Part shown: one piece after another, positions 34,924-43,085 of the stretch
Position numbering within the stretch: position 1 is the stretch's first letter
Layout: every line of letters starts with the position of its first letter
Source: Tuberibacillus sp. Marseille-P3662
Lineage (GTDB): Bacteria; Bacillota; Bacilli; Bacillales; Sporolactobacillaceae
Assembly (NCBI RefSeq): GCF_900178005.1
Contig: NZ_FXBS01000002.1
Location: 87,602-151,601, forward strand
Direction of reading: 5' to 3'
DNA length: 64,000 bases
Made by a program: the position numbers and the translations under genes
The notes under the pieces: generated by a model
The model's database searches: none
What the model was told of the DNA's origin: nothing
What the model saw: only the letters and a program-made list of their open reading frames with translations

Positions 34924-35709
34924 CTACTTCCCTTTAAAGACAGGTTCGCGCTTTTCTTGGAAAGCTTGCATACCCTCCATGGCATCCTTCGTTCCGAAAC
35001 ACAATTGAATTGAATTATATTCTTGTTTTAAAAGGGTTGTAAGATCTGCGTCCGGGCTTGAAGCTAGCAGTCGTTTCGAAAGGGTCAGCGCAATGGGCGG
35101 GCCGCTTGCCAATTCATGAGCAAATGCTCTTACCCGTTCATGAAAATCCTCATTAGGAAAGACCTCGTTAACTAATCCCATGTGTTCAGCTTCATCTGGA
35201 TATACATCATGTCCCATGAAGATCATTTCAGCAGCCTTTACCTGACCGACACGTCGTGGTAAAAAGTAACTCATTCCCGCATCGGGACATAGACCACGAC
35301 GCACGTAACCCGTTGTTACATGGGCACTTTCAGACATGAAAGATAAATCGCAAGCAAGCGCTAGTGATAGTCCTGCTCCGGCAGCAATACCATTAATTGC
35401 AGCAAGCACCGGCTTGTCACAGTGGACAATACTCAGGGCTTGCCGACCGACCCAGCCTAACTCATCCAATTGTTCATGCCGGGTATTGAACCTTTGATTT
35501 CCCTCTAAGTCAGTCAGATCAAGGCCTGCACAAAAACCACGTCCCTTACCAGTTATGACAACGACACGGACGTCATCATCCGCCGATGCCGCAGCCAGCG
35601 CCCGTTCTATTTGAAAACTCAGCTCATCATTAATGGCATTTAATCGCTCGGGACGATTAAGTGTAATGGTACGTACACCGTCTTGTGTATCAATAACAAG
35701 ATGTTCCAT
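34924..35709 (-). CDS. Enoyl-CoA hydratase/isomerase
   Basis: A 261-residue crotonase-fold enzyme. The oxyanion-hole stretch PVLAAINGIAAGAGLSLALACDLSFMSESA (about 96-125) and the downstream YVRRGLCPDAGMSYFLPRRVG are typical. Glu in the catalytic position is replaced by a short residue in PDAG, seen in several isomerase-like members. Part of the minus-strand fatty-acid unit SDR-thioesterase-hydratase. Confidence 0.9.
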   Translation of the reverse strand: MEHLVIDTQDGVRTITLNRPERLNAINDELSFQIERALAAASADDDVRVVVITGKGRGFCAGLDLTDLEGNQRFNTRHEQLDELGWVGRQALSIVHCDKPVLAAINGIAAGAGLSLALACDLSFMSESAHVTTGYVRRGLCPDAGMSYFLPRRVGQVKAAEMIFMGHDVYPDEAEHMGLVNEVFPNEDFHERVRAFAHELASGPPIALTLSKRLLASSPDADLTTLLKQEYNSIQLCFGTKDAMEGMQAFQEKREPVFKGK

Positions 35710-35805
35710 TCATTTACCCCCAATTATAATAGGTCATCTCGATTCAAACGATATGTGTCTTAAAACGCATATTCATTTCGATACATTTTTACCTTGTTAT
35801 CAGGC

Positions 35806-36261
35806 TTATCTGTTAGCAACAACTGCCATTGTGCAACGAGATATACAAATCAGTTTTTCATTTTCACCGGTTATTTTAATATCCCAGACCATTGAGGTTC
35901 GTCCTTTGTGAAAAGGGGTGGCGGTTGCTATAACCTCGCCATCGCTCTTACTACGAATATGGTTTGCATTGATTTCCATGCCAACCGGATGGCACTTTCG
36001 AAGATCAATGTTGATGGCAGTCGCCATGGATGCTACTGTTTCCGCCAGAGCAACAGATGCCCCGCCATGTAAAATACCAAACGGCTGTCTGGTTTTGGGG
36101 CCCACCGGCATCGTCATAACCACCCGGTCTTGCGTAAGTTCCACATAGTCCATTTCGAGTTCCCCAATTAAAGTGTTTTCGCTTTGGGAACGTAATTGTT
36201 CAATCAAAGACTCCTTATCTTCTACACCATACAAAGTTAATACTTCTTGAGAAACGATCAT
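35806..36261 (-). CDS. PaaI-type hotdog thioesterase
   Basis: A 151-residue hotdog thioesterase. FGILHGGASVALAETVASMATAI (about 82-104) is the PaaI/YbdB signature with the catalytic Gly-Gly-Ala and Glu. ATG is preceded by AAGGAGGC. Acts on acyl-CoA intermediates of the same unit. Confidence 0.85.
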   Translation of the reverse strand: MIVSQEVLTLYGVEDKESLIEQLRSQSENTLIGELEMDYVELTQDRVVMTMPVGPKTRQPFGILHGGASVALAETVASMATAINIDLRKCHPVGMEINANHIRSKSDGEVIATATPFHKGRTSMVWDIKITGENEKLICISRCTMAVVANR

Positions 36262-36265
36262 TCCA

Positions 36266-36313
36266 CTATGCCTCCTTTAGTCCGCCGTCTTGTATCAATA
36301 ACAAACGATCCAT
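36266..36313 (-). CDS. Leader micro-ORF, relic of a duplicated ECH start
   Basis: Fifteen codons, MDRLLLIQDGGLKEA, with GGGGG before the ATG and the stop lying just past the ribosome site of the thioesterase. The upstream and 5' sequence copies the start region of the enoyl-CoA hydratase gene (about 35679-35730) with small gaps. It may couple translation or be inert debris. Confidence 0.4.
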   Translation of the reverse strand: MDRLLLIQDGGLKEA

Positions 36314-36327
36314 TCACTTGCCCCCAA

Positions 36328-37101
36328 TTATAAATATCGGCTGTTTGCCAGCCACTGACCACCGTCAATCGTCATACAATCACCATTGATATACCGTGAC
36401 TCATTGGAAACAAGAAATGCAGCAGCGTCAGCAATATCATCTAGTTTGCCAACCTGACCCAGCGGATTTTGATCTTTGATTTTTTTGACAGCTTCTTCTG
36501 AAGCAAACAATTTCGCTGAGCCGCCTGTATTCTCAATGGGACCTGGTGCCATCGCATTGACACGTATGCCGTATCCACCCCACTCAACAGCTAGAGACTT
36601 TGTCAAAGCTAAAATCCCGCCTTTTGCTGCAGCAGAGTGAACAACACCAGGGGCACCCGTCCATGCATAGGTCGCCACCATATTAAGCATCACACCGCCC
36701 GTTTGTTGTTCGATCATATCCTTACCAACCGCCTGTGTACAGTTCCATGTGCCATTAAGACAAATGTCAATCACTGATTGCCACCCGTTCGGTGATAAAT
36801 CCTTGGCCGGACATATGAAATTACCTGCTGCATTGTTGACAAGAATGTCAATCGGGCCGAAGCACTCCTTAGCCTGTTCAACCATTTTGTTAACGCTTTC
36901 AATATTGCGAACATCCATAGCTACCGTGAGGACTTCTGCCCCCGCTTCTGCTTCAATCGCCTGTTTCGCTTCTGATAATTTATCTTCCCGACGACCTGTG
37001 ATGACAACATTCGCCCCTTCCTTAGCAAATCGCATCGCCATTGCTTTGCCCATTCCGTTACTGCCACCTGTTACAATTGCCGTCTTCCCATTAAGACTCA
37101 T
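36328..37101 (-). CDS. fadH: 2,4-dienoyl-CoA reductase-type SDR
   Basis: A 257-residue SDR. TGGSNGMGKAMA at the N-terminus and the HSAAAKGGILALTKSLAVEW stretch, which lacks the usual YxxxK tyrosine, match the 2,4-dienoyl-CoA reductase branch (Bacillus FadH-like). ATG at 37101 has AAAGGAG at 9 bases. A FadR-type operator covers the promoter region (37122-37143) and a TATAAT box lies at 37154-37159 on the minus strand. First gene of the unit. Confidence 0.8.
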   Translation of the reverse strand: MSLNGKTAIVTGGSNGMGKAMAMRFAKEGANVVITGRREDKLSEAKQAIEAEAGAEVLTVAMDVRNIESVNKMVEQAKECFGPIDILVNNAAGNFICPAKDLSPNGWQSVIDICLNGTWNCTQAVGKDMIEQQTGGVMLNMVATYAWTGAPGVVHSAAAKGGILALTKSLAVEWGGYGIRVNAMAPGPIENTGGSAKLFASEEAVKKIKDQNPLGQVGKLDDIADAAAFLVSNESRYINGDCMTIDGGQWLANSRYL

Positions 37102-37121
37102 AGCTCTTGTCTCCTTTGCTA

Positions 37122-37143
37122 ACTGAATGAATAACCATTCAGT
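37122..37143. promoter_or_regulatory. FadR-type operator
   Basis: Arms ACTGAATG and CATTCAGT flank AATAAC; the core TGAATGAATAACCATTCA differs in one base from the Bacillus FadR consensus as I recall it. It lies between the -10 box and the ribosome site. Confidence 0.7.
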
Positions 37144-37159
37144 ATTTTCTTTTATTATA

Positions 37160-37574
37160 ACATAGAAGCGCACACACAATTTTTGTTTCAGCTAAATATT
37201 TAAAAATTTCTATATGAGTGACTGGGACAGAAGTATATTAGTCACAAAATAATCCGAACTTGTTTATTAATCAGTTCGGATTATTTGTTAGCTATTCCCG
37301 TCATCGCTTCGTCAAAATTCGTCGCTTTCCGCGGGCCCGGCCTCAGCTAACTTGGTAAAGAAAACCCCCTTACCAAGAGGATCTTCGGCTCGTGCTCCTG
37401 CATCTTCAAGCCCATTCAGAGAAGCAAGATGCTTCGTCGCAGTCCAAAGAAGCTTATTCTAAGGCGTTTGTGCTGTTGCCGCAGGCATCTACGTATTTTG
37501 ACGACGCTTAGAGGTTGCTTTCATATCTTATTGTTAGGCTTCCTGAGTATCCGGTTTAGATTTGTCCCAGCCTC
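37160..37574. other. Intergenic region with a hairpin and repeat pieces
   Basis: No gene. A long hairpin at about 37244-37284 (AATAATCCGAACT with AGTTCGGATTATT) looks like a terminator. GC-rich pieces near 37321 (CGCTTTCCGCGGGC) resemble the bcr-like repeat at 25.1 kb. Confidence 0.5.
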
Positions 37575-38507
37575 CTACGAAAAGATATGATCGATCCGTT
37601 CAACATCCTCGTCGGAAAGTGAAATTTCTGCTGCCCTTAAGTTACTTGTCACTTGCTCGGGACGCTTCGCACCGGGGATAATCACATCGAGTGACGGTCG
37701 TGTGAAGTACCAAGCAAGCACAATATGAGCGACCTCTTCTCCTTTAGCATCTGCGATCTCACGAAGCTGGTCAACTTTCTTTAAGTTTTGTTTAAAAGTC
37801 TCCCCTTGAAATTCAGGTTTCTTCGCACGGAAATCGGAGAATTGAGTGTTTTCGTCATATTTTCCTGCTAATAGCCCGGATTCAAGAGGAAAGTAAGGAA
37901 TGAAGGTTATGTTCTCCTGCGATGTATATGGCAACAATTCCTGTTCAGCTTCCCGGTGCAAGAGATTATATTCTGATTGAAGTACATCGACATATCCATC
38001 TTTGTTAGCTTCCTTCAACTGACTGATCGTAAAGTTAGAAACGCCAATGGAACGGATTTTCCCTTCATCCTTTAATTCTTTTAAAGCACCCACTGCTTCA
38101 TCTTTCGGCGTCTTATCATCTGGAAAATGAATATAGAATAAATCAATGTAATCAGTTTTTAGCCGTTTTAAACTACCCTCGACCGATTGCCTTAAAAAAG
38201 CTGGGGAGTTATCCATGACCGTGTCCTCGCCAACAAATTTATGCGCCCCTTTTGTTGCGAGGGCGATATCCTCTCTTCGATATTCAGACATCACTTCACC
38301 GACAAGTTCCTCTGAACGTTCCGGCCCGTAGATGAACGCTGTATCGAGAAGGTTGATTCCCTGATCGAGCGCGGTTCGAACCACATTTCTCCCTTGTTCT
38401 TCATCTAACATATTGGGATATATATTATGTCCCCCAACTGCGTTGGTCCCTAAACCGATGGGGTGCACTGACACGTCAGATTTTCCTAGATAAGTATGAT
38501 TTGCCAT
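37575..38507 (-). CDS. Aldo/keto reductase
   Basis: A 310-residue (beta/alpha)8 NADPH-dependent reductase. The Asp-Tyr-Lys-His tetrad lies in DTAFIYG, ATKG and IHFPD, and the cofactor region at the end reads [15 protein letters not shown]. Close to Bacillus YhdN/IolS-type general stress reductases. Single gene with AAGGAG before the ATG. Confidence 0.9.
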   Translation of the reverse strand: MANHTYLGKSDVSVHPIGLGTNAVGGHNIYPNMLDEEQGRNVVRTALDQGINLLDTAFIYGPERSEELVGEVMSEYRREDIALATKGAHKFVGEDTVMDNSPAFLRQSVEGSLKRLKTDYIDLFYIHFPDDKTPKDEAVGALKELKDEGKIRSIGVSNFTISQLKEANKDGYVDVLQSEYNLLHREAEQELLPYTSQENITFIPYFPLESGLLAGKYDENTQFSDFRAKKPEFQGETFKQNLKKVDQLREIADAKGEEVAHIVLAWYFTRPSLDVIIPGAKRPEQVTSNLRAAEISLSDEDVERIDHIFS

Positions 38508-38733
38508 ATCTTTATCGACTCCTTATGTACGGATTGGATAGGGCTCTATTTATATATATCACAAATGCCCTTAGATTAAACCTCTTTCTTAAGACCAGTC
38601 ATGACCGCTCGCTTCCCCTTCTTGGACATCAACTGATTAATAAATTTTCCCAGGATTGGCTCCTTACATTCCTTTTTTCATCAAAAAATTCTTCTAAGAT
38701 GATTATAACACTGATTCTCTGAAGTGGGGGGGG

Positions 38734-38758
38734 GGTATGCCCTAATGAAGGGCATACC
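38734..38758. terminator. Terminator of the cotD-like gene
   Basis: GGTATGCCC pairs with GGGCATACC; on the minus strand a run of C follows rather than T. Confidence 0.55.
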
Positions 38759-38760
38759 TT

Positions 38761-39060
38761 TTACCAATGAGGGAATGGTCCAGGACAACAATACTCTTCA
38801 GACGTACATGTTTCCTCCATCGACTCCGTATGAGGGAAGTAATGCATGTGCTTATAGTTGAGTTGGTTAACATGTGTTGTATGGGACGGGTGAACATGCG
38901 GAATAATAACATCTTGAGGATGATAAACCACGTTCTCCTGTGGTGGATCAAACTGCGCCGGCATCATTTGTGGCGGACACGGCATGTGTTGAACAGGCTC
39001 TTGTACAGGCATATGACAGTCGCAATTCATTGGATGGCATTCATGAAAACCCATATTCAT
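38761..39060 (-). CDS. cotD: Spore coat protein CotD-like
   Basis: A 99-residue His-, Cys- and Pro-rich protein. The core VIIPHVHPSHTTHVNQLNYKHMHYFPHTES matches the CotD family, and the N-terminal ECHPMNCDCHMPVQEP plus C-terminal CTSEEYCCPGPFP add cysteines. ATG at 39060 with AAAGGAG upstream. Expected in the inner spore coat and made late in the mother cell. Confidence 0.9.
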   Translation of the reverse strand: MNMGFHECHPMNCDCHMPVQEPVQHMPCPPQMMPAQFDPPQENVVYHPQDVIIPHVHPSHTTHVNQLNYKHMHYFPHTESMEETCTSEEYCCPGPFPHW

Positions 39061-39218
39061 GGTCAAATCTCTCCTTTGTTAATGGACTGCTATCATATTA
39101 TGTGGGACATTCCTCCATTGGTTGGACTGACATCCTAGGACATCTACCCTTTTTAATTAACCGCGATTCATCATCTAGTCTCCAAAAAACCCGTTGTCGT
39201 TCCCTCATGAATAAATTT

Positions 39219-39956
39219 TTATACTTTCAATCCACTAATAAGAGCATGACCTGCTCGATAATAAAGGACTTCAACATGATTGAAACCAGCCTTGCTTAGC
39301 CACCCGATCTGATCTAACAACCTGGATGGCTTATCGATTGGATCATCTGGATAGTAAAATAAATTCCACCGCTCTCTCTGAAAAAAATCATAGGCTTCTA
39401 GGTTCCCATATAGTTGCTCAGATTGCTCTTTTACAATCTCATCCCATTCCCGGGCTGCAATGAGTCTAGAGCTTTCTGAATTGGGCTTTATTAAATCAGC
39501 AATGATGACTCTGCCTTCTGGTTTTAAAGCACTGTAAAGACGTTGAAATAACGCTTCTTTTCCACGATCATCAAGATGATGAAGAGCTAAACTGCTAACA
39601 AAATAATCTACAGGTTCTAATTGATCGACCCAATTGCTCTGATGCAAGTCAAATGTTTTGTAGGTCACTCTATCCTGATAGGACGCTAATCTATTTCTCG
39701 TGGCTTCTAACATGCTTTCAGAACCATCTAAAGCAATAACCGTTGATCTAGGATATCTTGTTAAAATAGCTTCTGTCAGCCATCCCCCTCCAACACAGAT
39801 ATCGACGACTGTGAATGCCTCTTGAGTATTTCGAGGTAATAAGTCGATAAATATCTGTTCAAGTTTGTCACGGTCAGGTATCAATGCTTGACCATATTCT
39901 AAGAAGAATGCTGAATCCGTATTACTCCATTGTTCATCGGAATTGTATTCAGACAT
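39219..39956 (-). CDS. Class I SAM-dependent methyltransferase
   Basis: A 245-residue methyltransferase. Motif I is VVDICVGGGWLTEAI (about 46-60), the acidic loop end of strand 2 is VIALDGSESMLEATRNRL, and VSSLALHHLDD follows. It resembles methyltransferases for small molecules, substrate unknown. A micro-ORF of GrpB type overlaps its start (39899-40033). Confidence 0.85.
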   Translation of the reverse strand: MSEYNSDEQWSNTDSAFFLEYGQALIPDRDKLEQIFIDLLPRNTQEAFTVVDICVGGGWLTEAILTRYPRSTVIALDGSESMLEATRNRLASYQDRVTYKTFDLHQSNWVDQLEPVDYFVSSLALHHLDDRGKEALFQRLYSALKPEGRVIIADLIKPNSESSRLIAAREWDEIVKEQSEQLYGNLEAYDFFQRERWNLFYYPDDPIDKPSRLLDQIGWLSKAGFNHVEVLYYRAGHALISGLKV

Positions 39957-40033
39957 AAGTTAAGGACTCCTCATCAAAACTTCTAAATTTAACCCATTCT
40001 TTGTCATGCGGAATGACTTCAACTTTTCTCATT
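39899..40033 (-). pseudogene. N-terminal relic of a GrpB-family gene
   Basis: A frame with a strong GGGGAGG site begins MRKVEVIPHDKEWVKF, the typical GrpB (UPF0157) start, but loses similarity after about 20 residues and ends at 44 residues inside the methyltransferase. It looks like a truncated gene whose start now lies in front of the methyltransferase. Confidence 0.45.
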
Positions 40034-40126
40034 TCAATGCCTCCCCATCATTTTTACACAATCATTTTAAAACCAACGGTTATCATCAAAATATTGTTAA
40101 CGTAAAATCATAACTGGATTTACCGT

Positions 40127-41356
40127 TTATCCTGTACGTTGCAATGATCCTTTTTCAGCCTGAGTGATGATATTTTTGTTCACTAGTACCCCTATTAAGG
40201 CCACGATCATTAAGGCTGACATAACCATTAGAGCTGTAATCGCTCCGGTTCCACTCATAAATTGTACAAAAATCACCAACAAACCTATACGAATCATTAA
40301 CTCAATCCCTTTGAAAAAGCTGTTCACCCTGCCAATAATATCATTTGGCACAAGTTCCATCATGATCGTTCTTCTCATAATTCTTGTTCCAGCGTTCCCA
40401 AGCCCTGCAAGTAGTGTTACTGATAAAAACACGATGAGCAGCGGTATCTCTGCCATTGTCACAAGAAATACAGTAAATACGGTCATCATTATGGTGATGG
40501 TTCCAAAGTAACCTATCCTTTTTCCAAGCATTGGGATGATTAACCCCGCCAAAATGGCTCCAATGGCATAGAACATTTCAGATAAACCAAAGGCGCTTAC
40601 ATTTTCTTCGATTGTAGATGCGATATATACAGGTTTTACATAATTATACACTGTGACACAGATGAAAGGCATAAGTGTCCCTAACAATAACACAACCAAG
40701 AGCAACTTCCCCTTTAAAAACTGTAGCCCTTCATAAATATCAGATATGATGGTGACGCGCTTGTTTTGGATTTCATAACGCTTCTGATAGGGAATGAATG
40801 AAATAAATACAAAGCTGAACACAAACGTAAAGGTATCGAATAAAAAAATATAATCATAGTCAATGATTCCTAGTAGGATCCCTGCGATCCCTCCGGCCAC
40901 TGCGCTTGCAGATTGACTTTCAATTTCAAGTATGCCATTTAAGGAACGATAGGATGATCGAGAAAACATTTCCTGAACGATCGCTAATAATGTTGGATAA
41001 TGTAGTGAAAAATAGAGAGAGAATGAAAACATGAATGTTATTAACTGCCAAGCATGATATTGATCCGCAATCATGCCCCACAAAGTCACTGAACCCACGA
41101 TAGTCAAGCCAAGGACTTGATTAAAAAGATACACTTTTTTCCTCGAAAAACGATCAATGACGATACCTATATAAGGATTTAAGACAAACAATAAGATTGT
41201 GATGCCAAGCATCGTATATCCAAGTATATATTCCCCATTTTCTCGATTAACAAGAAGCCAGCTGGCTCCTATAGATGTAACTCCTGAACCGATCGATGAT
41301 ACAAAATTGGCTAGTACAATCAAAATCAAGCGTCTATCTTTTAAAAGGGTGTTCAT
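40127..41356 (-). CDS. MFS transporter
   Basis: A 409-residue major facilitator with about 12 membrane segments. The N-terminal NFVSSIGSGVTSIGASWLLVN, the loop GIVIDRFSRKKVYLFNQVLGL (motif A-like) and GNAGTRIMRRTIMMELVPNDIIGRVNSFF belong to the MefE/macrolide-efflux-like group. ATG at 41356 with GGAAGGTGA upstream. Substrate unknown. Confidence 0.88.
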   Translation of the reverse strand: MNTLLKDRRLILIVLANFVSSIGSGVTSIGASWLLVNRENGEYILGYTMLGITILLFVLNPYIGIVIDRFSRKKVYLFNQVLGLTIVGSVTLWGMIADQYHAWQLITFMFSFSLYFSLHYPTLLAIVQEMFSRSSYRSLNGILEIESQSASAVAGGIAGILLGIIDYDYIFLFDTFTFVFSFVFISFIPYQKRYEIQNKRVTIISDIYEGLQFLKGKLLLVVLLLGTLMPFICVTVYNYVKPVYIASTIEENVSAFGLSEMFYAIGAILAGLIIPMLGKRIGYFGTITIMMTVFTVFLVTMAEIPLLIVFLSVTLLAGLGNAGTRIMRRTIMMELVPNDIIGRVNSFFKGIELMIRIGLLVIFVQFMSGTGAITALMVMSALMIVALIGVLVNKNIITQAEKGSLQRTG

Positions 41357-41513
41357 CTTCACTCACCTTCCTTAACCAATAGCTTCAAGTCTATTGTATA
41401 AAGGTTGAAAGTGAAACACGTCAGTAAAATGATTGAAAAATGAGCCCGCAAAAAGCTTTAGAAATGACCTACAACTTTGGACTGAGAAAGGTGATATAAA
41501 GATAACTCATACC

Positions 41514-41836
41514 TTAATTGAAAAATGTTAAAGGATAGAACAACCAGTAATTATCAACACAAACGACCATAAAGAAACCAATGAATAGCCCAATTACAAC
41601 AAAAATAGCCCAGCTTAATTTGCTTCTGATCCAACCAAATGAATGCCCAAAAGCTAGGATAACAAATACGATTGTAGCCCAATGGTCAATTGACCAATCG
41701 AAAAACCAGCAATCACACTAAAAATGTAAATACAAATGGCAGCGATCCAATAAAGATAATAATAACCTTTTATAGCCATAATGGTTGTTATGAATGTCAT
41801 ACACAGAGCTGAATATGCAACAATAGTTAACAACAT
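41514..41836 (-). pseudogene. Frameshifted small membrane protein
   Basis: The frame from ATG 41836 gives MLLTIVAYSALCMTF and YIFSVIAGFSIGQLTIG, then stops early. A -1 shift continues as ATIVFVILAFGHSFGWIRSKL and VVIGLFIGFFMVVCVDNYWLFYP to a stop at 41514. Restoring one A near 41671 would join GLTIVFV and give about 106 residues with three membrane segments. Either a recent pseudogene or a sequence error. Confidence 0.7.
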
Positions 41837-41870
41837 TCATCACTCCTCAAATTGTTGCTATAATAAATTA

Positions 41871-41913
41871 GCCACACCTTAGGTTCTCACTCATGAAGTG
41901 TCTAAGATGTGGC
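41871..41913. terminator. Hairpin between TauE-like and frameshifted genes
   Basis: GCCACACCTTAG pairs imperfectly with CTAAGATGTGGC. Confidence 0.4.
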
Positions 41914-41973
41914 ATATGCAAGTGATTGTAAATCGATCTTCATATCTACAATAATATGATCATCGCGATGACT

Positions 41974-42774
41974 TCACTCAAATATCATTGTCATGACGAC
42001 AACAATAAGCAAGGCCAAATAAATTTTAGAAAATAGACGATCCGGCAGATGGTGGGCAATCCGAGTCCCAATAGGAACACCTATAAATCCTCCCACCACA
42101 ATACCTATAAAAGCCGGAATATAAACAAAACCCAAACACCACGGTGGAAGACCCGGTTCCTGCATGCCAGTCCATATAGAAGTAATGGTGCCTATCACCG
42201 CTACAGGTAAACTTAATGGCGTTGCAAGAGATACAGCATTAATCATTTTTAATTGACACTTTCGCAGAAAGGGGATGATGATGACGCTGCCCCCAACACC
42301 TAACAAAGTCGCAATAAATCCAATTCCACCCCCAAGCAATGATGTCTTCGTAGGATCGGGCATCGCTATATCATTGTCTTTAATATCTACAAATGTTTTC
42401 TTAATAAGCGATGATGCAATGGTATAAATCATAAATAAAATAAATAAGTACCTAAGTATATTTCCGCCAATGAAAGAAGCCATAACGCCTCCAATTAAAG
42501 CTCCACAGGCAATGCCCGGTGCCATTCGAAGAAAAATAAACCAAAGTATATGGCCTTTGCGATGATGAGAAATTGTTGAGTTAATCGCATTCACAATCAT
42601 GACCGCGAGAGATGTTCCTACAGCCACATGCATAACCAATGAGTCAGGAACATTGAGATTTGGCAACAGCAAATACAGGACTGGTATGACAACAAAACCG
42701 CCGCCAAAACCGAACATACTTGACAAAAGCCCTGTTAGAATACCAATCGCTAAAAATAGCGCAATCAAGTACAC
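41974..42774 (-). CDS. TauE/SafE sulfite exporter family protein
   Basis: A 266-residue permease with eight membrane segments in two repeats. FGFGGGFVVIPVLYLLLP (about 22-39) and LGVGGSVIIIPFL (about 158-170) are the paired TauE motifs. GTG start with AGGGGGA upstream. Likely moves sulfite, organosulfonates or a similar anion; interesting beside sulfolipid and sulfotransferase genes but not linked to them. Confidence 0.9.
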   Translation of the reverse strand: MYLIALFLAIGILTGLLSSMFGFGGGFVVIPVLYLLLPNLNVPDSLVMHVAVGTSLAVMIVNAINSTISHHRKGHILWFIFLRMAPGIACGALIGGVMASFIGGNILRYLFILFMIYTIASSLIKKTFVDIKDNDIAMPDPTKTSLLGGGIGFIATLLGVGGSVIIIPFLRKCQLKMINAVSLATPLSLPVAVIGTITSIWTGMQEPGLPPWCLGFVYIPAFIGIVVGGFIGVPIGTRIAHHLPDRLFSKIYLALLIVVVMTMIFE

Positions 42775-43085
42775 AAAAAATCCCCCTGAGTAAAAAGCGC
42801 AAAACCTTTATCATCTTAAGGTCTTATCTCTCTAATTATCATAAATCTCCAGTATCATTTTCTGTTTATTATACACGCTCTTCAATTTATCCAAAATACC
42901 ATTTGCCTTGGATGAATAAAAATGGTAATGTAAAATGGTTTTATTATAGTGCTAACATACCATAATGAACGAAAAGGTTGTATTTTTTTATCTAATCGAA
43001 TTATCATTAATACAAGAGATAGAAATATGAAGCCATTCAGAAGATAAATTAAAGTGGATGGTGAGGTTTTCGGAGGGCATTTCAT
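42775..43085. other. Divergent promoter region
   Basis: AT-rich, no gene. It holds control signals for TauE-like (minus) and the GH3 gene (plus). TATAAT-like stretches occur, but no single promoter stands out. Confidence 0.4.

Noticed and set aside
38761..39138. Plus-strand ORFs opposite cotD
   Set aside because: The minus-strand CotD signature is clear; the other strand has no ribosome site.
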